From assembly GCA_936450465.1 (NCBI GenBank), contig OW388304.1, positions 14,365,061-14,429,060 on the forward strand: a DNA stretch of 64,000 bases. The letters are read 5' to 3'. Source of the stretch: Gibbula magus (taxonomy: Eukaryota > Mollusca > Gastropoda > Trochida > Trochidae). The translations under genes and the position numbers were made by a program. Under the pieces are notes generated by a model. The model saw only the letters and a program-made list of their open reading frames with translations. It was not told where the DNA came from and did not search any database. Shown one piece after another: positions 10,755 through 23,888 of this stretch. How positions within the stretch are numbered: position 1 is the stretch's first letter; the number at the start of each line of letters is the position of its first letter.

Positions 10755-12427
10755 GATGGTGTCTGAATGGTCGAGAAAACTCTCGGCTCTCAAAGGCTCT
10801 CGGACTAGCCTCGATGTGAATCTTATGCATTTGACGTTTTCTCTCACCGAATTTCTACAATAAGAACTATCTTTTAAAACAATTCAAAAATGTTTAAACT
10901 GTCCAAACATTGCAAAATAAATCAATAAATGTCGATAAATGGAATGAACAATTTCATTGTAATTTTAAACACAAGGGAACCTCCTCATAGTCATTAAAAC
11001 ACACATGTAGACTGTTCTTAAGAAAGACGTGCCATTTAGATAGCGGTCTAATTCATTGTTCATTCTCGTTGATAACTGGATCTATGTAGATTTGTTTGTT
11101 ACTTGGACTTCATTTAACTTTATCTACAAACCACAGAGAAAAGATATTCCTGTGTACAAGTTTATTTCATAACTTTTCCTGAACATGTTATGGTTAAAAG
11201 AAGAAATCATGTTCTTGCATCACAGTTTCATTTAGTATGGTTTGTAGCGACTCTGTCACTGTTTTCTGCAAGCCAAGCATTTGTCAGGAGGATTTCGCCA
11301 TTCAAAGGAAGCCATTTCCTCTAGAGACAGATATGTACCCTGAACATAATAGAATGGATCAATTGTTTGGAATTAAGAATGTACAACAATTGGAAACGTT
11401 CTCTCACCGCTTTTCGGATTTCCTCTGGGTATATCAGAGTTGATCCAGGCGATGCCTTCTTCCCACCATACTGTAGAAAAACTTTTTGTTTTTATTTAAA
11501 GTTTGTACATTGATTTGGTCTTTCATGACTGGGGGAGAAAATCCCATTTCAAAGTCGTGTAACTTTATTGTGACATACACCGCTGTAACATAATCAAAAT
11601 AAAATGTTACTGATTCGGGCAGAATGGATGCTGTTATCTGTTACCACAAGCTGCCCATACATGTACTTGTAGACGTCCATGGAGACGTCCTGTACGACTC
11701 TTCTGACTATAGTTTTATAAATTGAAATTTTAGCCGGAAATGAAATTAAAATTCAAAAAATTTCTTACTTTGAAGTTTACACGGATTCTCGAACGTTGGT
11801 TGGTTGTGATGAAAATTTCAAGTTCCATTATCCATGAACTCTTGGAAAATCGTTCATACTCGTGTGAACGCTTTCAGGTCGTGTTAACGTTCGACGGTAC
11901 TGTTGGCCTAGCGTTCTTTCCTGACTGAGCGTGCTTTTATTAGCAAATTTCAAACGATTACCATTTACCGACTTATTTTATTGAAAAACATAATCTTAAT
12001 ATCATACCACCTTCTTAATTGTTAAATAAATAAAACATTTCAATAAAATATCGCGCATAACTGTTTGCTGTTGAACTCAACGAGTCACAAGGCCTAGTCT
12101 AGAACTGAAAGACATTCACGATCGCTGGCTGAATACAAATTATGCAATCTAGATAAGTAAATACTCACAATCTAACCATTAGGGACTAACAGGATAGGGA
12201 TTTGAGTAGTCGTGGTAATGAAGTATCTCTTTTCCGACTGTTGTTTACATAATATTGACAAAGAAACAACAACAAATGGCGGCCTCCATGCCATGTCGTC
12301 ATTCAAAGGACGGATAACTCTGATCTCGTGTCCCTGACATATTAGATTTTATTACTCTTCACTCAGCATGATGAGTGTCATAGGTTTCATCAAACAGGTA
12401 ATGACGAAAAATAACGTAAGAAATTAT
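10755..12427. other. Upstream flank of the cysteine-rich gene; no gene seen
   Basis: The stretch is AT-rich with no exon, RNA gene or repeat that I can support. The minus-strand promoter of the cysteine-rich gene should lie just above 10754, but no core element is clear. Confidence 0.35.
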
Positions 12428-12574
12428 AAGAATTGAATGTCAGTTTGTATGTTTGTGTGTTTTCAAACTCTCACGTGAACCTGCTCGCAAGCTCGCCTCG
12501 TTCAAGGGAGTTTGAATCCCGCTTTGACATCGTTCATTTTCCAGTGCAAACACACAAACTGACATTCAATTCTT
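12428..12574. repeat. Foldback element with perfect 21-bp inverted repeat
   Basis: The arms at 12428-12448 and 12554-12574 (AAGAATTGAATGTCAGTTTGT and its complement) are perfect inverted copies. Between them lies a GTTCAAGGGAGTTTGAATCCC segment that resembles a tRNA B box. No coding frame is present. Confidence 0.75.
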
Positions 12575-13266
12575 AAGTGAAATATTCTTTTAACCTATTA
12601 GATATTTTCAATACATGATCATACTTACCAAATAACTACGAACTTCACCCTCAAATGCTCCATGGTTGAATTGGACTGTAAGACCACACAGCTCCTTAGC
12701 CTCTTCAAAAGGTCCGACAAAGAAATGCATTGTTTGCCCGGGCCTCTCAGGCCCAGGGAAACACCGAAGCACAGTAAAATGTCGATGCATCAAAATTATT
12801 GTACTTTCGGAACGATTCTATCGGTACTTGCGATGTATTTCTCACAATGAGGGTGTGGGTTCGAATCCCGCAGGGAACATATTAAAACATTGGTGCTTTT
12901 ACAGATAATGTTATCCCAAACATATGAATACCAGAATAATCCTGACAAAGTAGCTTCCTCATATTCAGCGATATTCATTTCAGGGCATACATGCACAATG
13001 AATAATGTATATATCAGCCCTACACTACAGTGTATGTTTCCTATATATGCTGCTTAAGATTTGTCCAGCAACTAGTAATAATTCAAACATAACATGTCGT
13101 GTCCTGTATAACTACATTTAACTTCACAGACACGCTGTACCCGAGAGTCAAACATGGAAAACAAGTTTCAGATTATGTATCAACATTTAAACGGCACAAA
13201 ATCATCGATGTTAATCAGAAGCCACATAGTCGTTCTCTGCGTTTAAGAGGATCATTCATCTACGTA
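12575..13266. other. Intergenic with a tRNA-like SINE relic at about 12840-12920
   Basis: GGGTTCGAATCCCGC at about 12850 is a B-box match, and the following block ending GTTATCCCAAAC is shared with 22865-22942. This suggests a second, truncated SINE type. The rest shows nothing. Confidence 0.4.
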
Positions 13267-13558
13267 AGGGGCGGGATAGTGCAGTGGTTAGCATGTTCGG
13301 CTTCGGATCAAGAGGTCCGTGGTTCGAATCCCGCCAGGGGCACGGCAACTTTGTCTGCAGTAGAGAACTGTTCTACACGCAGTAAGGTTTGGGTGCAATG
13401 CTACACTGGATTTCAGTGTAGTACCACCCATGGTTCGCTAGTTTCAGCGCAATGCCACATGGCGCTGCGGGCTTTCTTCCTGCTTTAATGCTAGCAGCCG
13501 TGATATAAGTGAAATACCATCGAAAGCGGCGTTAAATCCTATCTCACCTCAACTCGTC
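13267..13558 (+). mobile_element. tRNA-derived SINE, full head and core
   Basis: The head GGGCGGGATAGTGCAGTGG to GTTCGAATCCCGCCAGGGGC contains A-box-like and B-box sequences in tRNA spacing. The core contains TTCTACACGCAGTAAGGTTT, CATGGTTCGCTAG, GGCGCTGCGGGCTTTC and CTAGCAGCCGTGATATAAGT, and ends in AAAGCGGCGTTAAATCC. The same core occurs at 31700 and 39722. Only this copy has a complete head. Confidence 0.85.
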
Positions 13559-15228
13559 TTCGTTACTATTATGTAAATAACATATTGCAGATGTGTCGTC
13601 ATGTAAATATCTGGTATGGAATCGATGTCAATAGTCACGGTTCACTGCTGTCAAGGTTTCTGTATGAAGGTTACAATACGATTCTATTCGACAGAAAAAT
13701 AATGTGACAGATTATATCAGTTGGAAACGCAGTTAGGTCAAAGTTGTTTAACATGCATGGAGGTCAATGCAAGACAATGGGGAAAATCCATGGCATAGAA
13801 AATCAAAGAATTTAGCAAATTCGTTTCTATATTCTATATTCTTGTGTACATATTAACTAAATGTAATATCGTTTTTAAAAAGTTATAATCGTAATTTTGG
13901 GATAAATATATGTACAACAACTTTAAAGAGACATTAAGTATGTTGTTGGAGTAACGTGTCAAACGTTATCACTGGTGGTATTTTATCGAAATGTACACAT
14001 TGATACGTTGCTGATTATTACCCTGTTGTTGCTAGTCGATTAAATATAGTGACGATATAAAGGTGAACGTATTCATATCTAATTGAAAACCAGATAAGTC
14101 AAAAATAACTTTTGAAATTTATCAATAACAGTCCAAATTACAAATTTGGGTTGTAAATATTTAATAGGTCCTATAACTTCATGTACTGTGCATCATGTAT
14201 ATAGGGCCTGTAGTTTTGTCTATGAGTTCGTGTTCTGAGTGTGTATAAGGTTGTTGCTCGATATGTATTGGAAATACGTAATTGTGACATGCATTTGGCG
14301 ATAGGGGATGAATATGCAAGTTGAGTGAATTTATTTATTTAAATCAGCATACACGTATGGTATTACGTATACAATCAAATGATATATTATATAACGCACT
14401 GAATGTCCCTTTAAGGGGGATCCTTTCTGCTCAACCATAAGTATGTTCTTGATGTTTGCAGGCCATTGTTGCCAATTGTAAATGATATCAACAATTAGAA
14501 ATTTCTTGAAATGTGTATGTGTTTTTGTTTTCAACCTCTGTAATTCAGTTGGTACTTATGGAGTAAAGTTATGATTTTGAAACCGGATTATGTATTCCGC
14601 GCACTAATTGGTCAAACATTATTTTGTAAACTTTTTAATTGCAAACAACATACACATTAGTTTGGCAACGCTTTATAACACATCTACAAAACATATTATG
14701 CATCAGACCGTTGATGGTTTGTATTGAAAATGGGTACTTTGTCAAAATATTTTTGATAAACAATAACAAATGATATGTTGAACCTTATCTTTACATAAGG
14801 TTCGACATGTTTTCGAAAAGCAATCCCTTTAAATACGATGCCCAGACAAAATAACTCTCTCTCTTAAAAAAAATGTAGTGTCATAGCGTGTGATTATCTC
14901 GTTTAGTTGTAGAAAACGACAGTCCCATTCTGTTTTGCATTTGAAAAATTTTATTTTAACGTTTTACGTTCAATAGTGAATAAAATTTACTGTCCATTTT
15001 ATATGAATAATACCTGAATATTTAATGAAAAACACTTAATGACCTATTGATATGAGTATGTATGTATGAATGGATAGTGTTACTATAATTAACAACACGA
15101 GATAATATATAATTCATGCTAAGTAATTAAGAGGTCACTTATAACGGTGTTGTGTTACCTCAAAAGTCAGGAGGTGATTAAGTGAACAAGAAGAGTCTGT
15201 AGCTGGTGGTGAGCAGTGAAGCGCTAGG
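13559..15228. other. Upstream flank of the lectin gene; no gene seen
   Basis: Very AT-rich sequence without supported exons or repeats. It must contain the promoter of the plus-strand lectin-like gene starting at 15229, but no TATA or initiator could be chosen with confidence. Confidence 0.35.
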
Positions 15229-18200
15229 ATGAAGCTGGTATTGTGTGCTACACTGCTGACTCTTGTCTCGGTTCTACACGGTTTTAAAGGTAAAAGTCTG
15301 CTCAGATTGTAGGCTTTGCTTAATCTTCACATACTTCTAGAATGACAATTTAATTACTTAAACTTCCTCATTATGTATTTTGTGGCAATGGGTGTATCTC
15401 TTGTGTTAACAAACTAAAATGACGCCAAGAACAATTGTTTTATGACGTTACATAAGACGAAATACGGGATTTCGGGTTTAAACATTGGTGATATGTGCAC
15501 ATGTGCTCGTTGAAAATATTAACTCTGTTATTTTCAACCTCGTTTGCCAATATATATAATATGTTGGTTGGACAAAGATGAACACAATCTGGTTTCAAAT
15601 TTGTCAATATAAATTCAGACTTTGAAATGTAAGCGATATGCTCTCGGTTGATTGGATTAAACAAAGACATGTGACCAGTATATACATTCACATAAACACT
15701 AATTGATAGTTGAAAAGAATAATCTTTATACTTTGAGGTTTATACAAAATAACCTTCTGGACTACTTTATCATTGTATCATTGCGCAAGTATGACACGGC
15801 TATCATAATTCACATGCTGTTTTCCTAAGTATGCTTTTTAAAAACCTTCAAACTAGAACTATGTTTGTAGTTTTATGAAAGTTAGAAAATACAGCAAATT
15901 ATAACAATAAATGAAATACTTTAATCATATTTCCTCATTCAAAACTACGAAAGTCCTCCTGAGAGCAACGAAGAATACCGAGGTGTTCCGAAGGTATGTC
16001 TCCTGTGATGTACACGTGGTGCCACATGAGGGTTGCGTTTACCACTTATTATGTGGGTGGAGCTTATATACCGCCTAATCTACAACAGGGTTAAACATTT
16101 CAACTTGCACTGAACATGTTTTGCTGCTTTTTTAATTCTATTTTTTTATTGAGGATAAAAAAAAACATCCCTTAATTTTAACTTATAAGAGGTAGATTCA
16201 ATAATGTGTCTGTTCACTGACTTGTAAACGGTTTGGAAGGTCAAGTTAAAGAGCCGTGAGTATGTTAATAAAAGTACAGGAACATTTCTAAATTGTATCT
16301 CTGAAAGATAAACAGAGTAATCACATCAATCAGTAACAGTGTTTTCACTTCTAAACATAGGTCGAGTACGTTATTGTCAAGCTAAAGCATCGTGGACGAC
16401 TTGCACACTGTAAACAAACAAGCAAAACAGAAACCCAGTTTATGAGTAGTCCTCCTCTCGGGTATGGATATACAACAGTTGTTTAGGTATTACATCACTT
16501 GAATCAGTTAATAGTTCCTATATATTGAAGTAGATGTTTTTGCCAACTACGTGTTTTGTCTGAAGCTTATAATCGAAAGAAATATGTAAATCTATATAAA
16601 TATGTCCTATGTTGATTGTATGATCACAATACAATAGCAATAATAGATGGAATGTCCATACTAGTTTAACGTGCACTTTTCAAGCCAATGAACACACAAA
16701 TATGAAACCTGTTATCACATATTATGTTATTTACACCGAGAAACACAACATGGTTTGTCAAAGTATTATCATATGTTATGACACGTTGTTCACAGAGGAA
16801 GACAATCTGGTGTTGAACAGACCCATTGACTCTACACATGCGGGGTATGACTCAAAAGGTTGTAACGATGGAAGATTGAAGACCTATTGTTATCTGTCAT
16901 CCAATCGGAGAGATGAACCAGTATATTGGAGAGCAAAGTTGCCAGGGCTATATAACGTGTCTAGAGTCTTGGTGTATCGTCATCCCAGTGCATCAAGTAA
17001 TATATATTTAGGGACCAACGGTTAAAAACCTCGTCAGTTTAATAATTAACATTTGTTTACATCTTTTGGTGTAATGATAAATACATTGATTAATTGTTAT
17101 AATAAGAGATTATAAACTTGGTAACAGTAAAAACAATTATAATAATATTCAAAATCATGCCTTAATGTTACCTTCCCTGCTAGAATGAAAACAGCTATTC
17201 ACCGTTGTGTCTTGCTTAGGATTCTAGCTTATTTTCGACATTTACAAGTCAAACGTAAATATAATTGTATGGTTTTAAATATGTTTGGTTTTTAAATGGT
17301 TTTCCTTCTTTATATTCTTTTATTGGATCATCATCGAAAACTTTTTTGTTTGTTTTTCAAAGCAAATTCGCTGCAAGGGTCCTATGTTGGTGTGTCGTTT
17401 ATTAAAACCGGATTCATCAAGACGTGCGGACAGTGGCCTACAAATGCAAATCGGAGAATGGCCGTGTCATTTAAATGCAACTATGGGCCAGTCCAGTATG
17501 TTAAATTTTGGAACAAGGTGAAGAAACAACTGGTAATGGCTGAGGTTTTTGCATTTGGGAAACATTCGGGTATGCTAGAATGATTTGTTCTTTTATCCGT
17601 TTACATCGATACTTGCTGTCTTTTTAAAATGTATATGCTCTAATATGAACATAATGGGTACATAACAAATTGTCTATTACTTTTAAGCAACGATTATAAT
17701 TGGAAATGTTATAATAAGCCATCACATTCAAATGGACTCAAAACCATAACATATATTCAAAGAACTTATAATGAAATGACAACAATGTCAGGGACAAGCG
17801 TTTTTGTCAATTTATCATACGATAACAGATATAATCCATGCAATAAATCAATCTGATGAAATTGGTATCAAAATCTGATATATATGCAAATGTGGTCAAA
17901 TTCACGAACTGCCTTCGGAAACTTCATAACACTGTTATAGTCACAGACAACGTCATCGTGAATTCGCAAACTCTTTTCTGCGTGGCTGAATTTAAAACAC
18001 AAATTCTGATAAGGCACAATGCATGCACACTAATGATGCCAACTGAAGGTAAGCCTATTACGGTTAGGGATAAGCTTCAGTGTCTTTGATGTTTCCCCGG
18101 TAATTTATCTAATCATTGAGCAGTTTTTTGAGTGATCAACATCCGTTCGAAGCCCATGTACAAGGATACAATCCCACTTTGCAAATAATCACCGCTTAGT

Positions 18201-21200
18201 CTTACTGATATTCAGCAAGTGATTCATTACATTTTGTAATAATTGAAGAAAGTTGAATGAACTTACACTTTGCTGATAAAACCAGATATCAGGGCCCCGT
18301 TCCATAACAGCGAGTGCTTATAATCACTCATTGATTGCTCAATGTAGTGCTCAAGTAGTGCTCAAGTAGCGCTTAGTCTCTCCTGAACGACAAGTTGCAA
18401 AACCTCAAAGTTCGCTCGCTTTGCTACGTAGCGCTACATTGAGCAATCGCGTTCAAGAGAGGTTTAAAAGTAATCGCTAATTTAGCGATTATTTTGAAAC
18501 CTCTCCTGAACACGGTCCAGGTATCTAATTTTGACATGCATTGTATTTTAAAAGAGAACTAGGTGCTGAGGTGAGGATTATTTGAAATCTGTTTACAATC
18601 ATAAATGCATTTCGAGGATACAGTGACCTTCAGCTCGATGTAATGTCTTCTCAATGTAATTAGGCAAAAATATATGCTAAAAAAATTTCTAATCATAAAT
18701 GAATCACAATTACCAATGCTTGCTTAAGGTAACGTTTATATATGATACAAATTATTCGATAACGCATTTGGATCATATAGTAGCGCTGTCGCATGAACCG
18801 TCGATCACAACCTGTTTATCAATATATCACATTTTATGCGATGTTGACCACAGAGGAAGACAACCTGGTGTTGAAGAGACCAACTGACTCTACAACTACA
18901 GGGGATGATTCAAATCCAGGGGCCTGTAACGATGGAAGATTGAAGACCTATTGTTATCTGTCATCCAATCTAAGAGATGAACCAGTATATTGGAGAGCAA
19001 AGTTTTCTGGCTTGTATAACGTGTCTTCAGTCTTTGTGTATCGTCATCCAACTATTTCGACAGGTACTAACAATCCCGTAGATGTACATGTATTAAGGGG
19101 AGTGTTTGATCGGGTGAAATTCTTGGCTACAGTGTGTGTTTATATTGCTTTGGATCAACATGACATTAAAACACTTCCTTTCAAGCATATTGCTGAAGAA
19201 TATTTTCATGTATAGTTTTAAATTTGACAGAAAGAGATATTTATGCGAATTCCCCCGTTCCTTGTACCGTCTGGAAATAAATACCATTTAAATCAAATGT
19301 GACACCATAATTCAATTATTTGATAAGAAATGTACATGTATTCATGGGAAGTCATTCAACGGTGACACAAGATTCAGAGGTTCACGAGTTTATTGACTAA
19401 AACGTTTTTACATAGGTGTTTACAAATGTTTAATTATAATTATAAATTTGTGAAAATAAAGCATTCGGGCACATTCTAAGAATGCAAGAGTTGTACTGCT
19501 CACAATTACTACACAGAAGTATATCTTTTTTGCATCATTTGCAAAGCAAAACTGTACTTGGTTTATATGTGTTTGAAGATCAATTTGATTTTCCTCATTT
19601 ATGCCGTACAACTTTAGCATACTTGAAAACGTGTTTTCCCTTTTAAAGCAAATTCGCTGCAAGGATCCTTTGTCGGTGTATCGTTAACCGAAAACAGATT
19701 CATCTTCAAGTGTGGACAGTTGCCTGCAAATGTCAATTATAGGATTGGAAAGTCATTTGATTGCAACTACGGTCCAGTCCAGTATGTTAAGGTTTGGAAC
19801 GAGGAAAGGAACAATCTGATAATGGCTGAGGTTCGAGCATTTGGGAAACCTGCAGGTATGCTACGGTTTGTTCTTTATAAGATATATATGCTCTTATGTG
19901 AATCTATATCCCAAATTCTATTTTACCTATTGGATACAAAAAGGTTGTCTCTCACTTTGAAGCAAAGATTATATGTGAATAGGTTACAATACGCCATCAC
20001 AGTATGTACTAATTTACTATCATTTGTCACTGATATAGTGATCCTCACCTTGATGTTCTGTCAATGTGATTACGGCAAAATATATGCTTTGCCATTTTTT
20101 CGATGTATTCCATAGTTTCTGTCTACTAAAGTGTCATATAGTTTTCCTATTTTTTTTAATTCATCTTTATAATGTGCCAAAAACTACATGTGTTCATTTC
20201 AGTTAAAATAATTTACTCAACTTGAATATTCATTCAATATCACTAAATATATATAAGTATTTCATTCCAATGGAAATCGAGCAACATCCTTATGCTTCTG
20301 CTATAAGCCGAAACTTCACGTCCCATTTACTTACAAAGTAGTAAATGACCTATTAGACATTACCAACCCAAATGTGTCTTGCTGTCTGATGTAGATAACG
20401 TTCCAAAATTACGTTTGACTACTAGGGACATGCTACATGTTTGCAGAGCACCATCCGATTTCCGATCAAAATCTCTAGTTTCACCTTTCTACCATCACTA
20501 TACGGAGTTGACTTGCAGTAAAACGGCATTTTCATGCAACAGTCAGTACTTCTCGACAAAATAAACCATTTGATAACGTTTGTCATATGTGACTCCAACA
20601 ACGCACCTGATGTCCCTTTAAGACACATATATGCATGTCAACGTGAATATATGTCGATATCCCAATTTATGGAAACATCACAGGAAAGGCTGTTTTATAA
20701 TTGGAACAACGTTGATAATTGAAAATGTTAGTGTAATCTGTCACAAGTCTCTACTACTGGAACCAAAACGAGATGAACATTTAAAACGCCTTTATTAGCT
20801 GCAAACTGTCACTTAAATGTAACATCTATTGTGAGGGGAAACAACCTAAATGATCAATTTATCATAAGATAAAGGGTGTTATTCTATGAACTAAAGAAAT
20901 CTTGTGAACAAATTTCCTTACATCAAATGCATAGTTTCGTCGTGTCCGAATGACAAATGTCATCATTGAGCAGTTCTTGAGTGATGAAAATACATTATTG
21001 GGTACATTATAAACAAGGGAACAATTCCACCTTGCTTTACTCTTAGTCTGAAAGACACCTATATTAAGCTTAAGCACGTAGAATTGGCAGTGTATTAATT
21101 CAAAGTAGTAATTAGAGCTACTTCCCTTTTTATCTACCTAGGCAATTGATTCACAACATAAAATTGAAGAAATATGAACAAACTTTAATTTTTTTTAAAT

Positions 21201-22789
21201 AAAACCGGATATCATGTTTTAAAGTGTAGAGAAAATTTTCAATAGAGAAGTTTGTCATTTCTAAAACGTTAATAAGTAAGGACTAATTCCAGTCACTTCA
21301 CAACCATATATCGCCGACATATAGTGAGCCTCACCTTAATGTACTGCCAATGTAATTACTCTGCAAACATGTAGCTTACATTGCTGTCTAAAGAGGAATA
21401 ATATTTACCAAAGGATCTCATAATACAAATTTAAAGCATGATATATGATGTTACTGATACACACTTAGTTAATTATATCGTTGTCAGGTGATGTTGTAGA
21501 CACGTGAATACAACCCCGGTTTTCAATATGTTAAGTATATCAATGTGTTTAAAATGTTACGTGATGTTGACCACAGAGGAAGACAACCTGGTGTTGAAGA
21601 GACCAACTGACTCTACAACTACAGGGGATGATTCAAATCCAGGGGCCTGTAATGATGGAAAATTGAAGACCTATTGTTATCTGTCATCCAATCGGAGAGA
21701 TGAACTAGTATATTGGAGAGCACAGTTGTCTGGCTTGTATAACGTGTCTTCAGTCTTTGTGTATCGTCATCCAAATATTTCACTAGGTAATATATTTTCC
21801 ATATCTTAGGGACAGATAAACTTAAGTAAAACCCTCTAGTGCTTCATTATAAATACTTCTTAGGACGGTATTTGATTAGTTTCAGATTTGACAATTCGGA
21901 AACAAATGGAAAAATGCATGGATACATGTATCACAGCAATTCCTCGGCGCTAAGGGTTTGATATACCCCACAAGTTTATTTATAAAGATGTTTGAGTTTA
22001 CAGAGTTTGATAGAGTATTACAATTATTTAATAATGAATTTCACATTTGTTAAAAGAATATATGAATAAATGCACGACTTACCTTTCCTGCTGAAAATAC
22101 GTTACCCGCGGTTGTACTGCGTATAGGTTTCGATCTTATTTTCGACATTAACACAACAAAATTATACCATATCATTATCTGGGATTAGATATGTTTCGAA
22201 ACCAGTTTTCCTTTCTTAGTTTATGTCGTATATATTGAGCATCATTTACAACTTGTTGTTCCTTTTAAAGGAAATTCTCTGGAGGGATCCTATGTTGGTG
22301 TATCAATAAACAAAAACGGATTCATCTTCAAGTGCGGACAGTGGCCTGCAAATACCACTAGGAGGGTGGCCATGTCATTTAATTGCAACTACGGTCCAGT
22401 CCGGTATGTTAAAGTTTGGAACGAGGGGAAGAACCAACTGATAATGGCTGAGGTTCGAGCATTTGGGAAACCTGCAGGTATGCTACGGTTTGTTCTTTGG
22501 TGTATTTATGCGAATCGTTTCTGGTTTATTTAGACCGTTCTGAATATAGCGTTATCCGAAATTCTTTTTTATCCAATCGTTGTTCATGTTTGCCTTTATT
22601 TCAGTGGAAAAGAATGCTTTGAGGACTTACGCCATGAGAAGACTGTTGAACCCAACCATGACAACAATTACCCGGAGCAGAATAGACTGTATCGTTTGGT
22701 GTAAAAGTAATGCTTGCAGTGCTTTCAGTTACAGTTTTTCAGATTTCATTTCCGATTTAATTAAATGTAAGACACTCCGTGGTTTCTAA
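15229..22789 (+). CDS. Secreted lectin-like protein: three tandem fucolectin/F5-8-type domains plus PAN-like tail, 8 exons
   Basis: Exons are 15229-15289, 16796-16996, 17363-17569, 18854-19063, 19649-19855, 21577-21786, 22271-22477 and 22605-22789. Every intron is phase 1 with GT-AG ends, and the joined frame is 495 residues. Exon 1 encodes a signal peptide (MKLVLCATLLTLVSVLHG). Each discoidin-like galactose-binding fold is split over two exons of about 67-70 and 69 codons: the first half begins EEDNLVL.RP and ends in VYRHP, and the second half has GSYVGVS, KTCGQWP or FKCGQWP, CNYGPV.YVK.WN and AEV.AFGK. Domains 2 and 3 (about residues 157-295 and 296-434) are nearly identical. The last 61 residues (SRIDCIVWCKSNACSAFSYS) resemble a shortened PAN/apple domain. 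A role in carbohydrate recognition, perhaps innate immunity, is family-based inference. The canonical fucose-binding His/Arg set could not be confirmed. Confidence 0.82.
18291..18525 (+). mobile_element. Foldback MITE-like element, copy 1
   Basis: The stretch has several nested complementarities built from GCGCTACATTGAGCAATCGC, TAGCGATTA and GAGAGGTTT-type blocks. Its ends GGGCCCCGTTCCA and CTGAACACGGTCC are loosely inverted. The same blocks occur in the opposite orientation at about 37275-37493. It lies in an intron of the lectin-like gene. Confidence 0.7.
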
Positions 22790-22854
22790 AAGTGTACAAA
22801 GGAATCTACTTTGGCAACTATCGCCAGCACTGACCGTCCCAACAGCTCATCACA

Positions 22855-22945
22855 TGACCAAGGGGTCTTAGTTCGAATCCCGCAAGAGACTTGGGCCGAA
22901 TTTGTACTAGTGAAGGTAGTGTTATCCCAAATGTAACAATGTAAG
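22855..22945 (+). mobile_element. Truncated tRNA-like SINE relic
   Basis: CTTAGTTCGAATCCCGCAAG is a B-box match, and the following block ends GTGTTATCCCAAATG, shared with about 12850-12915. No A-box half remains, so it is not a tRNA gene. Confidence 0.45.
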
Positions 22946-23223
22946 ATTTTTTCACTATCTAAATGGCATGTATTTCTAATGTACTGAAGAAGAAAAAGAG
23001 AAAAAATGTAATGAACATATGCATGTTACAAACATACTGCAAATATAGCGTAGTTCATTTACTTTTCTGTCTCATGCCTTATGTTATCCTTTCAAAACGT
23101 TTTTCTTGATACTTTTGTTTCTGTGCTTTTAATTGGTCTCTTCAGGGTTTACATAGTAATTAAATAGTCAAACGTTTATGACGCAGATTGCGATATAAAA
23201 TAACTTGAGTATGGACAATATAA

Positions 23224-23888
23224 TCAAATAATGTACTGTAACAAGCAGGTAAGGGAGATAACCACTAGAGACCAGGAAAGTCGGGAAATATTGCCATGAC
23301 ACCCAATAGGTTCCAAAAATTGAACATACTCCGACATCACTTCAGTTGTTCTTCCTGGGTAGAGTTGAAGGGTTGTCGTGTAGCATGATACCATGAGACT
23401 GATCTGTCAATGGAAATTAACTCAAGTTGAAAATACGAAATGAAACAGTATATATAGTTTATAAATGGTTTGGTGGACAATATCATTTGCTAATTAACAT
23501 TTGGCCATAATGGCCACAGGGAATAGAGAAAGTATGTCCACCCTTCTATACCAATAGTGACTAGATCGCATACAGTATGATATTTGATTTAGATTTAGTC
23601 TAAGATTTGAGTATTCAGATTCAAAGATTCGGATTCCAGGATTCGGATTCCAGAATACAAATTTCACAATTCAGATTTCAAGATTCAGACTTCAGGATGT
23701 CGATTTGAGCTTCTTAAATCTCACCCAAATTAAATGCATATAAGCTACTCACTCGCATATGAGACTAAGATGTGAGGCCAAGTTGAGGACTGATGATGCG
23801 ATACTGAAGAGAGCGACTAGATCTGGAACACCGCTGAGGAAGATGCTAACACGGGTGTCTGTCTCAGTCTGGATAGAAGGACAAACTC
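23224..23888 (-). CDS. Paralogue of the 5.4-10.8 kb cysteine-rich gene, two exons found, first exon not found
   Basis: Exon 23888-23753 reads GVCPSIQTETDTRVSIF and later ASSVLNLASHLSLIC. It aligns with exon 2 of the 9 kb gene (GLCPSSRDYVRM..., ASVLNFNMIEANTVHVVC). Exon 23398-23224 reads LMVSCYTTTLQL and later EVMSEYVQFLEPIGC and ends in a hydrophobic WSLVVISLTCLLQYII. It aligns with exon 5 of that gene (LMESCYKNALVP..., EIMARYIEYQTPAAC). The donor leaves two bases and the next exon supplies one, so the two exons join in frame across a 354-bp intron, with no room for equivalents of exons 3 and 4. The upper acceptor of the first exon was chosen by phase and is uncertain, because a stop lies a few codons further upstream. 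The signal exon is not located, so this may be a short paralogue or a pseudogene. Confidence 0.55.

Noticed and set aside
13267..13345. Functional tRNA gene at the SINE head
   Set aside because: The boxes are there, but the ends do not pair and the sequence runs directly into the shared SINE core.
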